Assembly: GCA_037441725.1 (NCBI GenBank)
Contig: JBBIRT010000008.1
Span: 1 to 42,630 of the forward strand
From: JBBIRT01 sp037441725
GTDB lineage: Bacteria; Desulfobacterota; BSN033; UBA1163
Direction of reading: 5' to 3'
Length of the DNA stretch: 42,630 nt
The translations under genes and the position numbers were made by a program. Position 1 is the stretch's first letter. Every line of letters starts with the position of its first letter. Below, piece after piece: positions 8,128 to 16,702 of the stretch. Below the pieces are notes generated by a model, which saw nothing but the letters and a program-made list of their open reading frames with translations, made no database searches and was not told the DNA's origin.

Positions 8128-9318
8128 ATGAATATTGCCATGATGTCAGCATGGAATTCAGATTCTGGAGTATCAGTCCATGCCGAGCTCATCGGACGAG
8201 AATGGATAAAAATGGGGCATCGGTTACATGTTTTCTCCTTCTTCTCTTCTGATTTTCATGGGACCACCCTCCTTGCCGAGGACGAAGACTATGTGGTGAG
8301 GTGTTTTACCACCTCCAGAAATATCAACCGTTATCTTGATCCCAGACCGATCCTCTCTTCGGACTACGATATTTTTATTGCTCAGGATCTGGGAATGCTC
8401 CCTCAGGACGAATTGGCTAAAATATTCCATCACATTCAAAGAAAGGCAAGCACCCTTACCATTATCCATGATAATCAACCTTCTTCAGACCCATCTTTTT
8501 ATCAATTCGATTGGGATCGGATCATCTGCTTTGATCATCGCTATGAGGCTTTCTTACAAAAATACCATCCTGTAGATAAGATCATTACCATCCCATTTCC
8601 ATGCCATCCTTTAAAGAGGGGAGATCAAAAAGAGGCAAGATCAAGATTGGGACTTCCCCAAAACCGAAAGATTCTTTTAATCTTTGGACAAAGAATTAAG
8701 GAACATCTTCCACTTTTGCCTGTCATTCAGGAGATTCATTTCCATCCTCCAATCCTACTCCTTATCATCTCTCAGAAGGATTTGGATGAACTTCGTGGAA
8801 TTGAGGGGATGGAAATAGAGGTTCGGGAGGAATCCCCTGACCTTGAAACCCTCTATCATTATCTCCATGCTTCAGATGTTTTGATCCTCCATCGAAACCC
8901 CTGTGATGGAGTAGTCGTCTCAAGTGCAGCCTTTCAATGTCTGGGATCAGGTTGTCCCATTCTCGCTTCGAAAACCTCCTTTTTTGAAACCCTTGGAGAG
9001 GTAGTGGTCACCTACTCTGATCTAAAAGAATTTAAAGAATCAATGATCGATATCCTCAATGGTGGGAAAAGATATCAGACCTCCCAAAGGGCACTGGTGG
9101 ATTTCCTATCCACAAATTCAGCGGAGCAGGTGGCTAAACAATATCTCGAACTCTTTCATACCCTTAGGGAGGAGAGAAAAGAGTCCATGTCTTACCCCAT
9201 CTCGCAAATCATAGGAACAAGGAAGCCAATTTCTACTGACATTAAACAGGAGGGACTTTCTATTCCATCCATGACCAGAATTCAGAATTTCAATAAAAGG
9301 AGGCTCCAGCCGCATTAG
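8128..9318 (+). CDS. GT-B type glycosyltransferase, paralogue 1 of 3
   Basis: A 396-residue protein with the two Rossmann-like halves of a GT-B glycosyltransferase (GT4-like). The N terminus MNIAMMSAWNSDSGVSVHA matches those of the genes at 11004 and 13937, and all three share FYQF.WD, IPFPCHP...GD and a late GCPIL segment. The usual retaining-GT E-x7-E motif is not present; the equivalent segment reads CDGVVVSSAAFQCLGSGCPIL. The last ~55 residues are an extra basic tail without similarity to the paralogues. It has a GGAGGGAG ribosome binding site and lies 36 bases after ino1. Donor and acceptor are unknown; mannose or inositol involvement is inferred only from neighbours. Confidence 0.8.
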   Translation: MNIAMMSAWNSDSGVSVHAELIGREWIKMGHRLHVFSFFSSDFHGTTLLAEDEDYVVRCFTTSRNINRYLDPRPILSSDYDIFIAQDLGMLPQDELAKIFHHIQRKASTLTIIHDNQPSSDPSFYQFDWDRIICFDHRYEAFLQKYHPVDKIITIPFPCHPLKRGDQKEARSRLGLPQNRKILLIFGQRIKEHLPLLPVIQEIHFHPPILLLIISQKDLDELRGIEGMEIEVREESPDLETLYHYLHASDVLILHRNPCDGVVVSSAAFQCLGSGCPILASKTSFFETLGEVVVTYSDLKEFKESMIDILNGGKRYQTSQRALVDFLSTNSAEQVAKQYLELFHTLREERKESMSYPISQIIGTRKPISTDIKQEGLSIPSMTRIQNFNKRRLQPH

Positions 9319-9347
9319 CGGGATTTACGCCTCCTTTAAAAAGGAGG
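9296..9347 (+). promoter_or_regulatory. Two mutually exclusive hairpins around a ribosome binding site
   Basis: The end of the gene at 8128 carries AAAGGAGGC (9296-9304), which can pair perfectly with GCCTCCTTT at 9329-9337; between them CCGC and GCGG form an inner stem. The same CCTCCTTT can instead pair with AAAGGAGG at 9340-9347, the ribosome binding site of the next glycosyltransferase. The two pairings exclude each other, so the first frees and the second hides the ribosome binding site. The effect on translation is inferred. Confidence 0.45.
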
Positions 9348-9355
9348 TGAGGGAG

Positions 9356-10681
9356 ATGCTCTCTTTTATATCGACCTTTCCGCCTGCCATGTGTGGGATT
9401 GGAACCTATACCAAATATTTGACCTGTTGTATGTCAGAAGATCAATGGAATGTAATTGCTTTTAAACCAGATGAATTTCAAACCTGCGGTGGGGATCTAT
9501 TCATAAACCAGAATCTAAGGGTAAACTATTGGATTTCTCTCAAAGACCCTTGTCTTCCCCCTCAAATCAAAGGCGAGGTCATATGGTTCCAGCACTCTTT
9601 TGGGATGTGGGGAAGGGTTAATACCCACTTCTTAAAATTGATTCAAGAGGCGAAATCCAGAGGAAAAAAGGTTGGAGCAAGTTTCCACACCATCCATTTT
9701 CAGTCCGAAGAAACTTCATATGGGATGCAAACCAAAGAGAGAGACCTTCTTGGTGAGGCACTGCCCTTTTTAGACTTTGTCACCGTATTCACCCTTGGGG
9801 CTCAACGGGCGGTGATTGAGGCTTTTCCTCAATACAGAGAAAAGGTTTTGGTTTTGAGACATGGGGTTCATCAATATCCCAAAATTAGCAAGGAGTATGC
9901 AAGGGAGAAACTTTTCAACTACCTTTCTCAATTAGATATTGTCTCCCCCTTTGAGAGGATTAGGCTGAGGGGGATTGAAAAATCCTTCGTGAAAGGGAGT
10001 ACCGCTTTAATTGGAAATTTTGGTTTCATTACACAGGATAAAGATCCCCTCCAGCTCTATGAGATAGGAAGGGAGGTTAAAAAAAGACTTCCAAAACATC
10101 GGATCATCACCCTTTTTGTTGGAAAGATTCAAGAAAGGAAAGATAAGAAGAAGGAAGACTATCTTCCAATTCTTGAAGGGTTGAGATCCATTCATGATGG
10201 AAAGGAGAATCTATTTTACGAAGATTATCTCCCAGAAAACCTTTTCCCTTTTGCTTTCACCGCATTAGATGTGGCTGTCTTTTGGTGCCATAATGCTACC
10301 CAATCAGGAAGGATGGCCCATGCCCAAGGAACAGGGGTGGCCATTGCAGGTCGGAAACTTGAAGGTATTGGAGAGACTTTGGAACTATCCAATCTTCCCT
10401 CTGCCACCACCCTAAATGGGTTGGCGGACAAGATCGCAGAAATTATCAAGGACCCTAAATATCGGGTAAAAATTGAAGAGTCAAGTCAAAGATACGCAGA
10501 ACAATTCTCCTTTCCCAATCAGGCCAAAAAGCATCTCTTATTAGCTGAATCCATCAAGGATGGAGTGAGCCTTCCAATTCTGGATGGGGAGGATATGAAT
10601 GACTCCTATATTCGAAAGGTTAGCCATTGGAGACCTATGGGATTTAGAGAATCCAGAGGATGGGTTGGGATCCGTTCTTAA
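9356..10681 (+). CDS. GT4-like glycosyltransferase
   Basis: About 441 residues, a GT-B glycosyltransferase different from the three paralogues around it. It starts MLSFISTFPPAMCGIGTYT, the first loop typical of GT4 enzymes (STFPP..CGI.T), and has FHTIHF, a VLRHGV switch into the second domain, and a C-terminal helix region with HAQGTGVAIAGRKLEGIGET. A GTG nine bases earlier is in frame, but the ATG at 9356 has AAAGGAGG at better spacing. The last 28 residues run on inside the following phosphatase gene (83-base overlap) and look like read-on sequence rather than domain. Donor and acceptor are unknown. Confidence 0.8.
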   Translation: MLSFISTFPPAMCGIGTYTKYLTCCMSEDQWNVIAFKPDEFQTCGGDLFINQNLRVNYWISLKDPCLPPQIKGEVIWFQHSFGMWGRVNTHFLKLIQEAKSRGKKVGASFHTIHFQSEETSYGMQTKERDLLGEALPFLDFVTVFTLGAQRAVIEAFPQYREKVLVLRHGVHQYPKISKEYAREKLFNYLSQLDIVSPFERIRLRGIEKSFVKGSTALIGNFGFITQDKDPLQLYEIGREVKKRLPKHRIITLFVGKIQERKDKKKEDYLPILEGLRSIHDGKENLFYEDYLPENLFPFAFTALDVAVFWCHNATQSGRMAHAQGTGVAIAGRKLEGIGETLELSNLPSATTLNGLADKIAEIIKDPKYRVKIEESSQRYAEQFSFPNQAKKHLLLAESIKDGVSLPILDGEDMNDSYIRKVSHWRPMGFRESRGWVGIRS

Positions 10682-10994
10682 TGTCGCTGAGGAGGTAGAG
10701 GTAAACCTTCCTCATTTGATCTATTACAAAATCCCCCTCAAGGACGGGATTCCCATCCCGCCTGAGAGAATGCGTGAGGCCATCCAATGGATCCAAAAAC
10801 AGATCGCTTCAAAGAAGGTCCTCGTGGCTTGCCATTATGGAGTTGGGAGATCAGCATCAATTATCATCGGGTATCTTTGTAGCATCGGATTTGGGTATCA
10901 GGAAGCCCTTGCTTTCATCTCTTCAAAAAGGGCAGGGATAAATCCTATCCCAGGCCTTAAAGAGACAATCACAGAGACTCTTAATCTTCTTTAG
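10599..10994 (+). CDS. Dual-specificity (PTP-like) phosphatase
   Basis: A 131-residue cysteine phosphatase. The P-loop is ACHYGVGRSAS at about residues 77-87, giving the Cx5R signature with the catalytic Cys and Arg followed by Ser. The N-terminal IGDLWDLEN and SVLNVAEE segments match the entry of dual-specificity phosphatase domains, and a general-acid Asp may lie in PLKDG. The ATG at 10599 has GGGGAGGA just before it and sits inside the 3' end of the preceding glycosyltransferase. In this setting it may remove phosphate from an inositol- or sugar-phosphate intermediate, or act on a protein; both are possible for the family. Confidence 0.88.
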   Translation: MTPIFERLAIGDLWDLENPEDGLGSVLNVAEEVEVNLPHLIYYKIPLKDGIPIPPERMREAIQWIQKQIASKKVLVACHYGVGRSASIIIGYLCSIGFGYQEALAFISSKRAGINPIPGLKETITETLNLL

Positions 10995-11003
10995 GAGGTT
11001 AAA

Positions 11004-12059
11004 ATGCATATCGCCATGATGACTGCTTGGAATACTGATTCAGGAGTGGCTGTCCATGCTGAACCCATTGGTAGGGCCTGGCGAGAGATGGGGCATGAAG
11101 TTACCATATTTAGCCATGTCTCCCATGATTATCATGGAGAGGGTTTCACCCACAAAGATGAGGATTTTGTCATCCGATGTTTAGGAACCCAGAGGTCTAA
11201 TTTTCTCGATCCCCGTCCTATCCTGACCACAGACTTTGATATCTTAGTGGTTCAAGATTTAAGAATGCTTCCTGTTGAAAATTTAGCCAAGATCTTTCCC
11301 CTGATAAGAAATCGAGCAAGAACCATTCACGTGGTTCATGAAAACAGGCTCCCTGAGGACCCTTGGTTTTATCAATTTAGCTGGGATGGAGTGGTCTATT
11401 TTGATGAAAGGCAAGATTTCTTAAAAGATGTCTATCCAAAGGCCAAACTGATCCCTTTCCCTTGTTTTCCAATTAGAAGAGGAGATCAGAAAGCAGCCAG
11501 AAAGAAGCTTAATCTTCCTTTTGATAAGAAGATCATTTACATTTTTTGCCACAGGGGGTACGAACCTTTCCTCAGGGATCTTCCTGATGAGTTAAAAGGG
11601 AAAGCCCTTCTCCTCTTTGTTGTTCCGCCCAATTATCAAATGGTTGAAATAGGAAGAGTCCCCCCATGGATGATTATTCGTGAAGAGAGGGTATTGTCCG
11701 AAGAAAGATTTGACGATTATCTCTATGCAGCAGATGTGGTCATCCTCCATAAATTTCAGAGTCTTCATCTTGGGGTCGTCTCTTCGACAGCATTTCAAGC
11801 CCTCGGAGCTGGATGTCCTATCCTTGTCCCTGGACTTTCAGACTATTTTAGACCCCTTGAAAATGAAGTCCTCCATTATCATGATGTCCATGATCTTGGG
11901 GAACAATTGATTGACCTGCTTCTTAAAAATGGAGAGAAGAGGAGGTCTGTCATTGACCAGGCAGATGGTTTCTGCTCGGTCAATTCCCCACAGATCATTG
12001 CCAAACGTCTTATTGATTTCTTTGTTGAGATTGGAAGACCTGCTTGGAGACACACATGA
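11004..12059 (+). CDS. GT-B type glycosyltransferase, paralogue 2 of 3
   Basis: A 351-residue paralogue of the proteins at 8128 and 13937, lacking the basic C-terminal tail of the first. It opens MHIAMMTAWNTDSGVAVHAE and has FYQFSWD, FPCFPIRRGDQ, an LYAADVVILHK segment and ALGAGCPILVPG near the end. As in its relatives, no clear E-x7-E motif is visible (HLGVVSSTAFQALGAGCPIL). The gene follows the phosphatase after 9 bases with AGGAGG before its ATG, and its stop codon overlaps the next start, so it is translationally coupled with GH130. Substrates are unknown. Confidence 0.8.
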   Translation: MHIAMMTAWNTDSGVAVHAEPIGRAWREMGHEVTIFSHVSHDYHGEGFTHKDEDFVIRCLGTQRSNFLDPRPILTTDFDILVVQDLRMLPVENLAKIFPLIRNRARTIHVVHENRLPEDPWFYQFSWDGVVYFDERQDFLKDVYPKAKLIPFPCFPIRRGDQKAARKKLNLPFDKKIIYIFCHRGYEPFLRDLPDELKGKALLLFVVPPNYQMVEIGRVPPWMIIREERVLSEERFDDYLYAADVVILHKFQSLHLGVVSSTAFQALGAGCPILVPGLSDYFRPLENEVLHYHDVHDLGEQLIDLLLKNGEKRRSVIDQADGFCSVNSPQIIAKRLIDFFVEIGRPAWRHT

Positions 12060-12979
12060 TCACTCATCCGGTTCTCATCGGTCCATTTAAGGATTATGAA
12101 GAAAATCCCATCCTCGGGCCAACAGATGGGTTTCAATCCGAACGCCTTTATAACCCTTCTGTCATGAAGGAGGGAGAAAGGTTCTTTATGTTTTACCGCG
12201 CCGAAGCAGGGGATGGGGTCACGGGTCGAATTGGTCTGGCTGAAAGTGAGGACGGATTCTCCTTCACCTGCCACAAGGAGCCAATTCTAACGCCGAGCGA
12301 TGACTTCGATCGGGGAGGTTGCGAGGACCCAAGGATTGTGAAGTTGGATGGGATTTTTTACTTGACCTATGTAGGAAATAGTCAACGATACCATGTGTCT
12401 AATATCTGTTTGGCCACCTCGAAAGACCTTATCATTTGGAGAAAATGGGGGACGATCCTGAGCCCAAAACGGGAGGGATGGAATAGTGGCCAGTTGAAGG
12501 CTGGAGTCCTTGTGCCAGAAAAAATCAACGGGAAATATGTCATGTATTTTATGGGTGAGGAGAAACCCTGGAGATCTTCCATAGGGATGGCTTACTCAGA
12601 GGATCTCGTTCATTGGGTAGAACCCTTAGATCAACCCGTTCTCATGCCCCGTCCTGGATATTTCGACAGTCAGGGCATTGAGCCTGGTCCAACCCCCGTA
12701 ATCCTGGATGAGGGGATACTCCTCGTTTATAACGGATGGGGAGCCGACTGTATCTACAAGACCTCGCAAGTACTCTTTTCTAAAGAAGATCCCACCAAGC
12801 TCCTCTGGAGAGCAAGCCAACCTATCTTAAAGCTTTCAAAAGACTATGGAAAGGAATTTGGGGAGGGAAACCACTGCGTGGCTGAGGGATTGGTGAAGGT
12901 TGGGAATCAATGGTTTCTCTATTATGGAGCGGCTGATCGATTTACATGCCTGGCCACTTATGAGGAGAAAAAAAGATGA
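12056..12979 (+). CDS. GH130 family glycosidase/phosphorylase, first copy
   Basis: A 307-residue five-bladed beta-propeller enzyme of glycoside hydrolase family 130, which comprises beta-mannoside phosphorylases and some beta-1,2-mannosidases. It shows NPS near the start, FYRAE, the GGCEDPRIV motif that should carry the catalytic aspartate (about residue 85), NGKYVMYFMGE and a closing LYYGAADRFTCLAT. The frame extends to a TTG at 12044, but the ATG at 12056 forms an ATGA overlap with the preceding gene. Whether it is a phosphorylase or hydrolase cannot be decided by eye. Two adjacent GH130 genes recall the pair for beta-1,2-mannan phosphorolysis known from Thermoanaerobacter. Confidence 0.88.
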   Translation: MITHPVLIGPFKDYEENPILGPTDGFQSERLYNPSVMKEGERFFMFYRAEAGDGVTGRIGLAESEDGFSFTCHKEPILTPSDDFDRGGCEDPRIVKLDGIFYLTYVGNSQRYHVSNICLATSKDLIIWRKWGTILSPKREGWNSGQLKAGVLVPEKINGKYVMYFMGEEKPWRSSIGMAYSEDLVHWVEPLDQPVLMPRPGYFDSQGIEPGPTPVILDEGILLVYNGWGADCIYKTSQVLFSKEDPTKLLWRASQPILKLSKDYGKEFGEGNHCVAEGLVKVGNQWFLYYGAADRFTCLATYEEKKR

Positions 12980-13851
12980 TGCTGAAGCGCTTTATTAAGA
13001 ATCCTATATTGAAACCAAAGAGGGAGAATGACTGGGAATCGAAACTGGTCTTTAATCCAGGAGCCATATATGACAAGGGACTCTTTCACCTCATCTATCG
13101 AGCGGTTGGAGAGGATGATATTTCAAGGATTGGGTATGCCGTGAGTGTGGATGGTTATGAGTTTTTCCGCTTGGACAAACCTGTATTCACTCCGAGGGGA
13201 GTGGCTGAGAGCAAAGGTTGTGAAGACCCAAGAATCGTCTCGATCGATGGTAAGCTTTACATGACCTATACGGCCTATTCGATCAAAGGGGTGAGGGTCT
13301 CCCTTGCCTCCACTCAAAACTTCATCCAATGGGAGAGGTTTGGAGTGGTTCTCCCTGATATGGAAAATAAGGATGCCGTCCTCTTTCCCGAAAGGATTAA
13401 TGGAAAGTATGTCATGCTTCACAGACCGATGGAGCCTCCCCGAAGCATTTGGATCGCCTATTCTGATGATCTCATCCACTGGAGTGATTTTAAGAAGGTG
13501 ATGACCCCCCTTGAGGGCAGATGGGATAGTGTAGGTATTGGCTCAGCAAGCCCTCCTGTGAAGACGGAAAAAGGATGGCTACTCATCTACCATGGCATCG
13601 ATGAAGAGAGTGTTTATCGCCTGGGGGTTGCTCTCCTTGACCTGAATGATCCTTCTCAAGTGATCGGAAGACATCCTGACCCCGTCCTTCAACCCGAAGA
13701 GGATTATGAACTTCGTGGAGAGGTAAGGGAAGTCGTCTTTGGTTGTGGCATCTGCGAGGTAGAGGAGAAATACTTTATTTACTATGGTGCAGCAGATCGA
13801 GTGATCTGTGGGGCAACGGCAGAAAAGAGAGATTTGTTGGATCTATTTTAA
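12976..13851 (+). CDS. GH130 family glycosidase/phosphorylase, second copy
   Basis: A 291-residue paralogue of the preceding gene, starting inside its stop codon (ATGA overlap) behind a GAGGAG site. It has the same layout: KNPIL, FNPGAIY, LIYRAVGED, GCEDPRIV with the presumed catalytic Asp (about residue 80), NGKYVMLHRP, WDSVGIGSASPP and YYGAADRVICGAT at the end. The two copies are clearly diverged, which suggests different chain-length or linkage preferences, as in known tandem GH130 pairs. The likely role is breakdown or reversible synthesis of a beta-linked mannoside, releasing mannose 1-phosphate if it is a phosphorylase. Confidence 0.88.
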   Translation: MMLKRFIKNPILKPKRENDWESKLVFNPGAIYDKGLFHLIYRAVGEDDISRIGYAVSVDGYEFFRLDKPVFTPRGVAESKGCEDPRIVSIDGKLYMTYTAYSIKGVRVSLASTQNFIQWERFGVVLPDMENKDAVLFPERINGKYVMLHRPMEPPRSIWIAYSDDLIHWSDFKKVMTPLEGRWDSVGIGSASPPVKTEKGWLLIYHGIDEESVYRLGVALLDLNDPSQVIGRHPDPVLQPEEDYELRGEVREVVFGCGICEVEEKYFIYYGAADRVICGATAEKRDLLDLF

Positions 13852-13936
13852 CCCCTTTGGAGTGATTTGGATTCATATCCATGTTTTTATAACAATGATC
13901 AATACCACTCAATTTGGTTAGAATCAGGAGGTTACG

Positions 13937-15064
13937 ATGAACATCACAATGATGAGTCGGTGGAATATTCCCTGTGGAGTTTCCCTCCATGCAGAACTCA
14001 TTGGTAGGGCATGGGTTAAAATGGGACATAATCTCCAAGTGCTTGCTCCGGTTGAATGGGAAGGTTACCAATGCGATAAAGATGAATCCTATGTAAGACG
14101 TTGTTACCGTCTCCCAAAGTCTGAGAGAAAGGAAGGCTACTTCTTTGATCCCAACCCTTTTCTTCATATAGAGGGTGAAGTCTTCGTAGTTCAAAATCTT
14201 GAGATTCTTCCCATGGAAGATCTCCTAAGGATTTATCCAGCAATAAGAGAGAAGGCCAAGACCATCTTTGTCGTTCATGAAGGAAAGCCTCCTAAAGATC
14301 CAACCTTCTATCAATTTGAATGGGATGCCATTGTCTGCTTTGATGAAAGGTATAAGAGATTCTTAAAGGAGATTTATCCTGAAGAAAAGATTCATATCAT
14401 CCCTTATCCCTGTCATCCAATCAGCCTTGGGGATAAGGTAGAATCAAGAAAAAAATTGGGTCTCCCACTGGATAAAAGGGTCATCTTTAATTACGGAATA
14501 GGGGTTTACCGTCATCTCCACCTCCTTCCCACCCTGGCCAGAATAAACCAAGAATATCCTCTCATCCTTTTAACCTTGACCCATATTCAGGATTGGTACG
14601 ATCTTTTTGAAGCGGTCAAGAATATCTACCCATTCATTGATCTAAGAAAAGGGGATATTCCTATCAAAGAGCTATACACCTATCTCCATGCTGCTGATGT
14701 CCTCTTGATCCACAAAGATTCTGCAGAGGCTGTGGTCGTCCCCTCAACCGCATACCTCTGCATGGGGGCAGGGTGTCCTATCCTGGCTTACGACACTAAC
14801 TTTTTTGAAACCTTTAACCAAGAAGTGATCAAGTATAGCGATTTGGGGTCGGCCCTTAAAGAAGTATTTGAGGGGAGTCCCCGGATTCACTCCGTTTTAA
14901 AAACGGCAAGAAATTTTGTGGAGGACAATTCCTCCTACAAGATTGCAGAGAGATTTATTGAACTTTTTGAATCTCTCTTAATTAAGAAAGAGACTCCTAT
15001 CCTCACCCTCGAAAGGGTTAAGGAAAAAGAGGATCATCGAGGGAGAATTCCTCTCTCAGGGTGA
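13937..15064 (+). CDS. GT-B type glycosyltransferase, paralogue 3 of 3
   Basis: A 375-residue third member of the local glycosyltransferase set. The N terminus MNITMMSRWNIPCGVSLHAE differs from the other two in the glycine-loop region (IPCG instead of SDSG), so acceptor or donor may differ. It keeps FYQFEWD, IPYPCHPISLGD, LHAADVLLIHK and LCMGAGCPILAY. Again the segment that should hold E-x7-E reads EAVVVPSTAYLCMGAGCPIL and lacks the usual pair of glutamates. AGGAGG precedes the ATG. It is separated from GH130 by 85 bases, the longest gap inside the cluster, where a second promoter could lie, although I see no clear boxes. Confidence 0.8.
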   Translation: MNITMMSRWNIPCGVSLHAELIGRAWVKMGHNLQVLAPVEWEGYQCDKDESYVRRCYRLPKSERKEGYFFDPNPFLHIEGEVFVVQNLEILPMEDLLRIYPAIREKAKTIFVVHEGKPPKDPTFYQFEWDAIVCFDERYKRFLKEIYPEEKIHIIPYPCHPISLGDKVESRKKLGLPLDKRVIFNYGIGVYRHLHLLPTLARINQEYPLILLTLTHIQDWYDLFEAVKNIYPFIDLRKGDIPIKELYTYLHAADVLLIHKDSAEAVVVPSTAYLCMGAGCPILAYDTNFFETFNQEVIKYSDLGSALKEVFEGSPRIHSVLKTARNFVEDNSSYKIAERFIELFESLLIKKETPILTLERVKEKEDHRGRIPLSG

Positions 15065-15097
15065 GATGGGATGAACCCCATGGAATCAGGAGAAGGG

Positions 15098-15475
15098 ATG
15101 ATCAATATGTTAGAAGATAAGGGGAAATGCGAAGGAGAGATCAGACCTTGGGGCGGATTCTTGGTGCTGGAAGACCAATTGACCCATAAGGTCAAACGGA
15201 TATGGGTAAATGCCGGTCACCGATTGAGTTACCAGAAACATGCAAAACGATCAGAGCATTGGGTCATTATCGAAGGCCAAGCTAAAGTCATTTTAAATGG
15301 GAAAGAGATCTTCCTGGAGCCAGGTGGCTCTATTGATATTCCACAAGGTTCAGCTCATCGAATTGGAAATATTGGCAAAGGAATTCTCTCTTTTATAGAA
15401 ATTCAAAGGGGAGAAGATTTTGCAGAGGAGGATGTGATTCGCTTAGAAGACGACTATGGAAGGGTTTCAGGATGA
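15098..15475 (+). CDS. Cupin, mannose-6-phosphate isomerase type II-like
   Basis: About 125 residues making a single cupin domain like the C-terminal part of ManC/AlgA-type mannose-6-phosphate isomerases. The order RPWGGF, INAGHRLSYQKHAKRSEHW-like segment (here VNAGHRLSYQKH), VILNGKE, PQGSAHRIGN and FIEIQRGEDFAEEDVIRLEDDYGR is that of the family; the His residues of QKH and SEHW and the later AHR should bind metal. No nucleotidyltransferase domain is attached. The ATG at 15098 has AGGAG upstream; the frame also opens at 15071. It would interconvert fructose 6-phosphate and mannose 6-phosphate and so supply mannosyl donors to the cluster. Confidence 0.87.
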   Translation: MINMLEDKGKCEGEIRPWGGFLVLEDQLTHKVKRIWVNAGHRLSYQKHAKRSEHWVIIEGQAKVILNGKEIFLEPGGSIDIPQGSAHRIGNIGKGILSFIEIQRGEDFAEEDVIRLEDDYGRVSG

Positions 15476-15518
15476 TTGGCCCATGAGAGAAACAGGGATT
15501 CAGAAAAGGGAAAAAAAT

Positions 15519-16682
15519 ATGAAAAATGAATTCATCACCGGGGTGAATTACTGGCCTATTGAATCTGCCATGAACTGGTGGCATTGCTTCGATTCAAGCA
15601 TCGTAGCGGATGATTTCTCAAGAATCAAAGAAGCAGGGCTTAGGGTGGTCAGGATTTTCTTACTATGGGAGGATTTCCAGCCCTTGCCCAAAAAGGTTTC
15701 AACGAAGACACTCGATGAGCTCGTCAGGGTTTTAGAGATTGCTCATCCAAAAGGTCTCCTCATCCTCCCTACCCTGTTCACAGGGCATATGAGTGGCATC
15801 AACTACCTTCCCCCCTGGATGCTTGAGTTAAAAGAATCTGAGGCTCGTTTCCCGGTCTTTTCAGAAGGGAAAAAGAGGAGAAATCCCATCCAAAACTTTT
15901 ATTCGGATCGAGACCTGATGGAGGCTCAAAAATATTTGATCCGTGAAGTGTCATCAGCCCTTCAGGGCCATCCTTCTCTTTGGGCATGGGACCTTGGGAA
16001 TGAACCCTCCAATCTGATCATTCCAAACCACAGGCAAGAGTCTCTTATCTGGTTAGAAGAGATGGTTTCAGAATTGAAGAAGAAGGATGAAACCGTCCCT
16101 GTGACCTTAGGCCTTCATCAGGAGGATTTAGAGGAAGATCGGAAGATGGGCCCAAAAGAAGTCGCTACCTTTTGTGATTTCATATCCATCCATACCTATC
16201 CAATCTATGCCAACTGGGCAGATGGCCCATTGGATGTGGATCTACCCATCTTTTTAGGGCTTCTCACCTGCTGGCTTGGATCTAAAGAGGTGCTGATTGA
16301 AGAGGTAGGGATTCCCTCCTCTCAAGAGTCCCAGGAGGGAAGAATCTTCTCAGAAGAGGAGGCTTATGAATATTATGAAGGTCTCCTGAAAAAAATCAAA
16401 AATCCTTCTTTTCTCGGGAGCCTTTTCTGGTGCTATGGTGACTATGCACGTTCTCTTTGGGATCAGACTCCCTTTGATGAAAATATCCATGAACGGTTTT
16501 TCGGACTATTCCGCGCAGATCATTCTCAAAAGTCTTTCACTTCCCTATTGAAAGACCTTCCTTTAAAAATAGACCCAACGCCAACCTCCCTCGATTGGAT
16601 CGACATAGAACCTCAGGAATATTACAAAAATCCTCATCACCATCTTTTGCGACTCTATCAGAGGTTTAAAGAACGAGGTTGA
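15519..16682 (+). CDS. GH5-like (clan GH-A) glycoside hydrolase
   Basis: About 387 residues forming a TIM-barrel glycosidase. The first strand has GVNYWP, then GLRVVRIFLLWEDFQP. The general acid/base Glu lies in WDLGNEPS at about residue 165 and the likely nucleophile in VLIEEVGIPS at about 270, the usual clan GH-A spacing. FISIHTYPIY and LFWCYGDY line the active site. No signal peptide is present, so it acts in the cytoplasm, unlike most secreted cellulases or mannanases. Of several in-frame ATGs (15456, 15483, 15519) I choose 15519, which gives the family-like start MKNEFITGVNYW, although no strong ribosome binding site precedes it. Its substrate may be the glycan made by the cluster. Confidence 0.83.
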   Translation: MKNEFITGVNYWPIESAMNWWHCFDSSIVADDFSRIKEAGLRVVRIFLLWEDFQPLPKKVSTKTLDELVRVLEIAHPKGLLILPTLFTGHMSGINYLPPWMLELKESEARFPVFSEGKKRRNPIQNFYSDRDLMEAQKYLIREVSSALQGHPSLWAWDLGNEPSNLIIPNHRQESLIWLEEMVSELKKKDETVPVTLGLHQEDLEEDRKMGPKEVATFCDFISIHTYPIYANWADGPLDVDLPIFLGLLTCWLGSKEVLIEEVGIPSSQESQEGRIFSEEEAYEYYEGLLKKIKNPSFLGSLFWCYGDYARSLWDQTPFDENIHERFFGLFRADHSQKSFTSLLKDLPLKIDPTPTSLDWIDIEPQEYYKNPHHHLLRLYQRFKERG

Positions 16683-16702
16683 ATGCAAAAGGGTAAATTA
16701 AA

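Noticed and set aside
6928..16682. Di-myo-inositol-phosphate or mycothiol pathway
   Set aside because: No CDP-inositol or di-inositol-phosphate synthase, MshB or MshC is visible in the window, so the presence of inositol-phosphate synthase alone is not enough to name these pathways.
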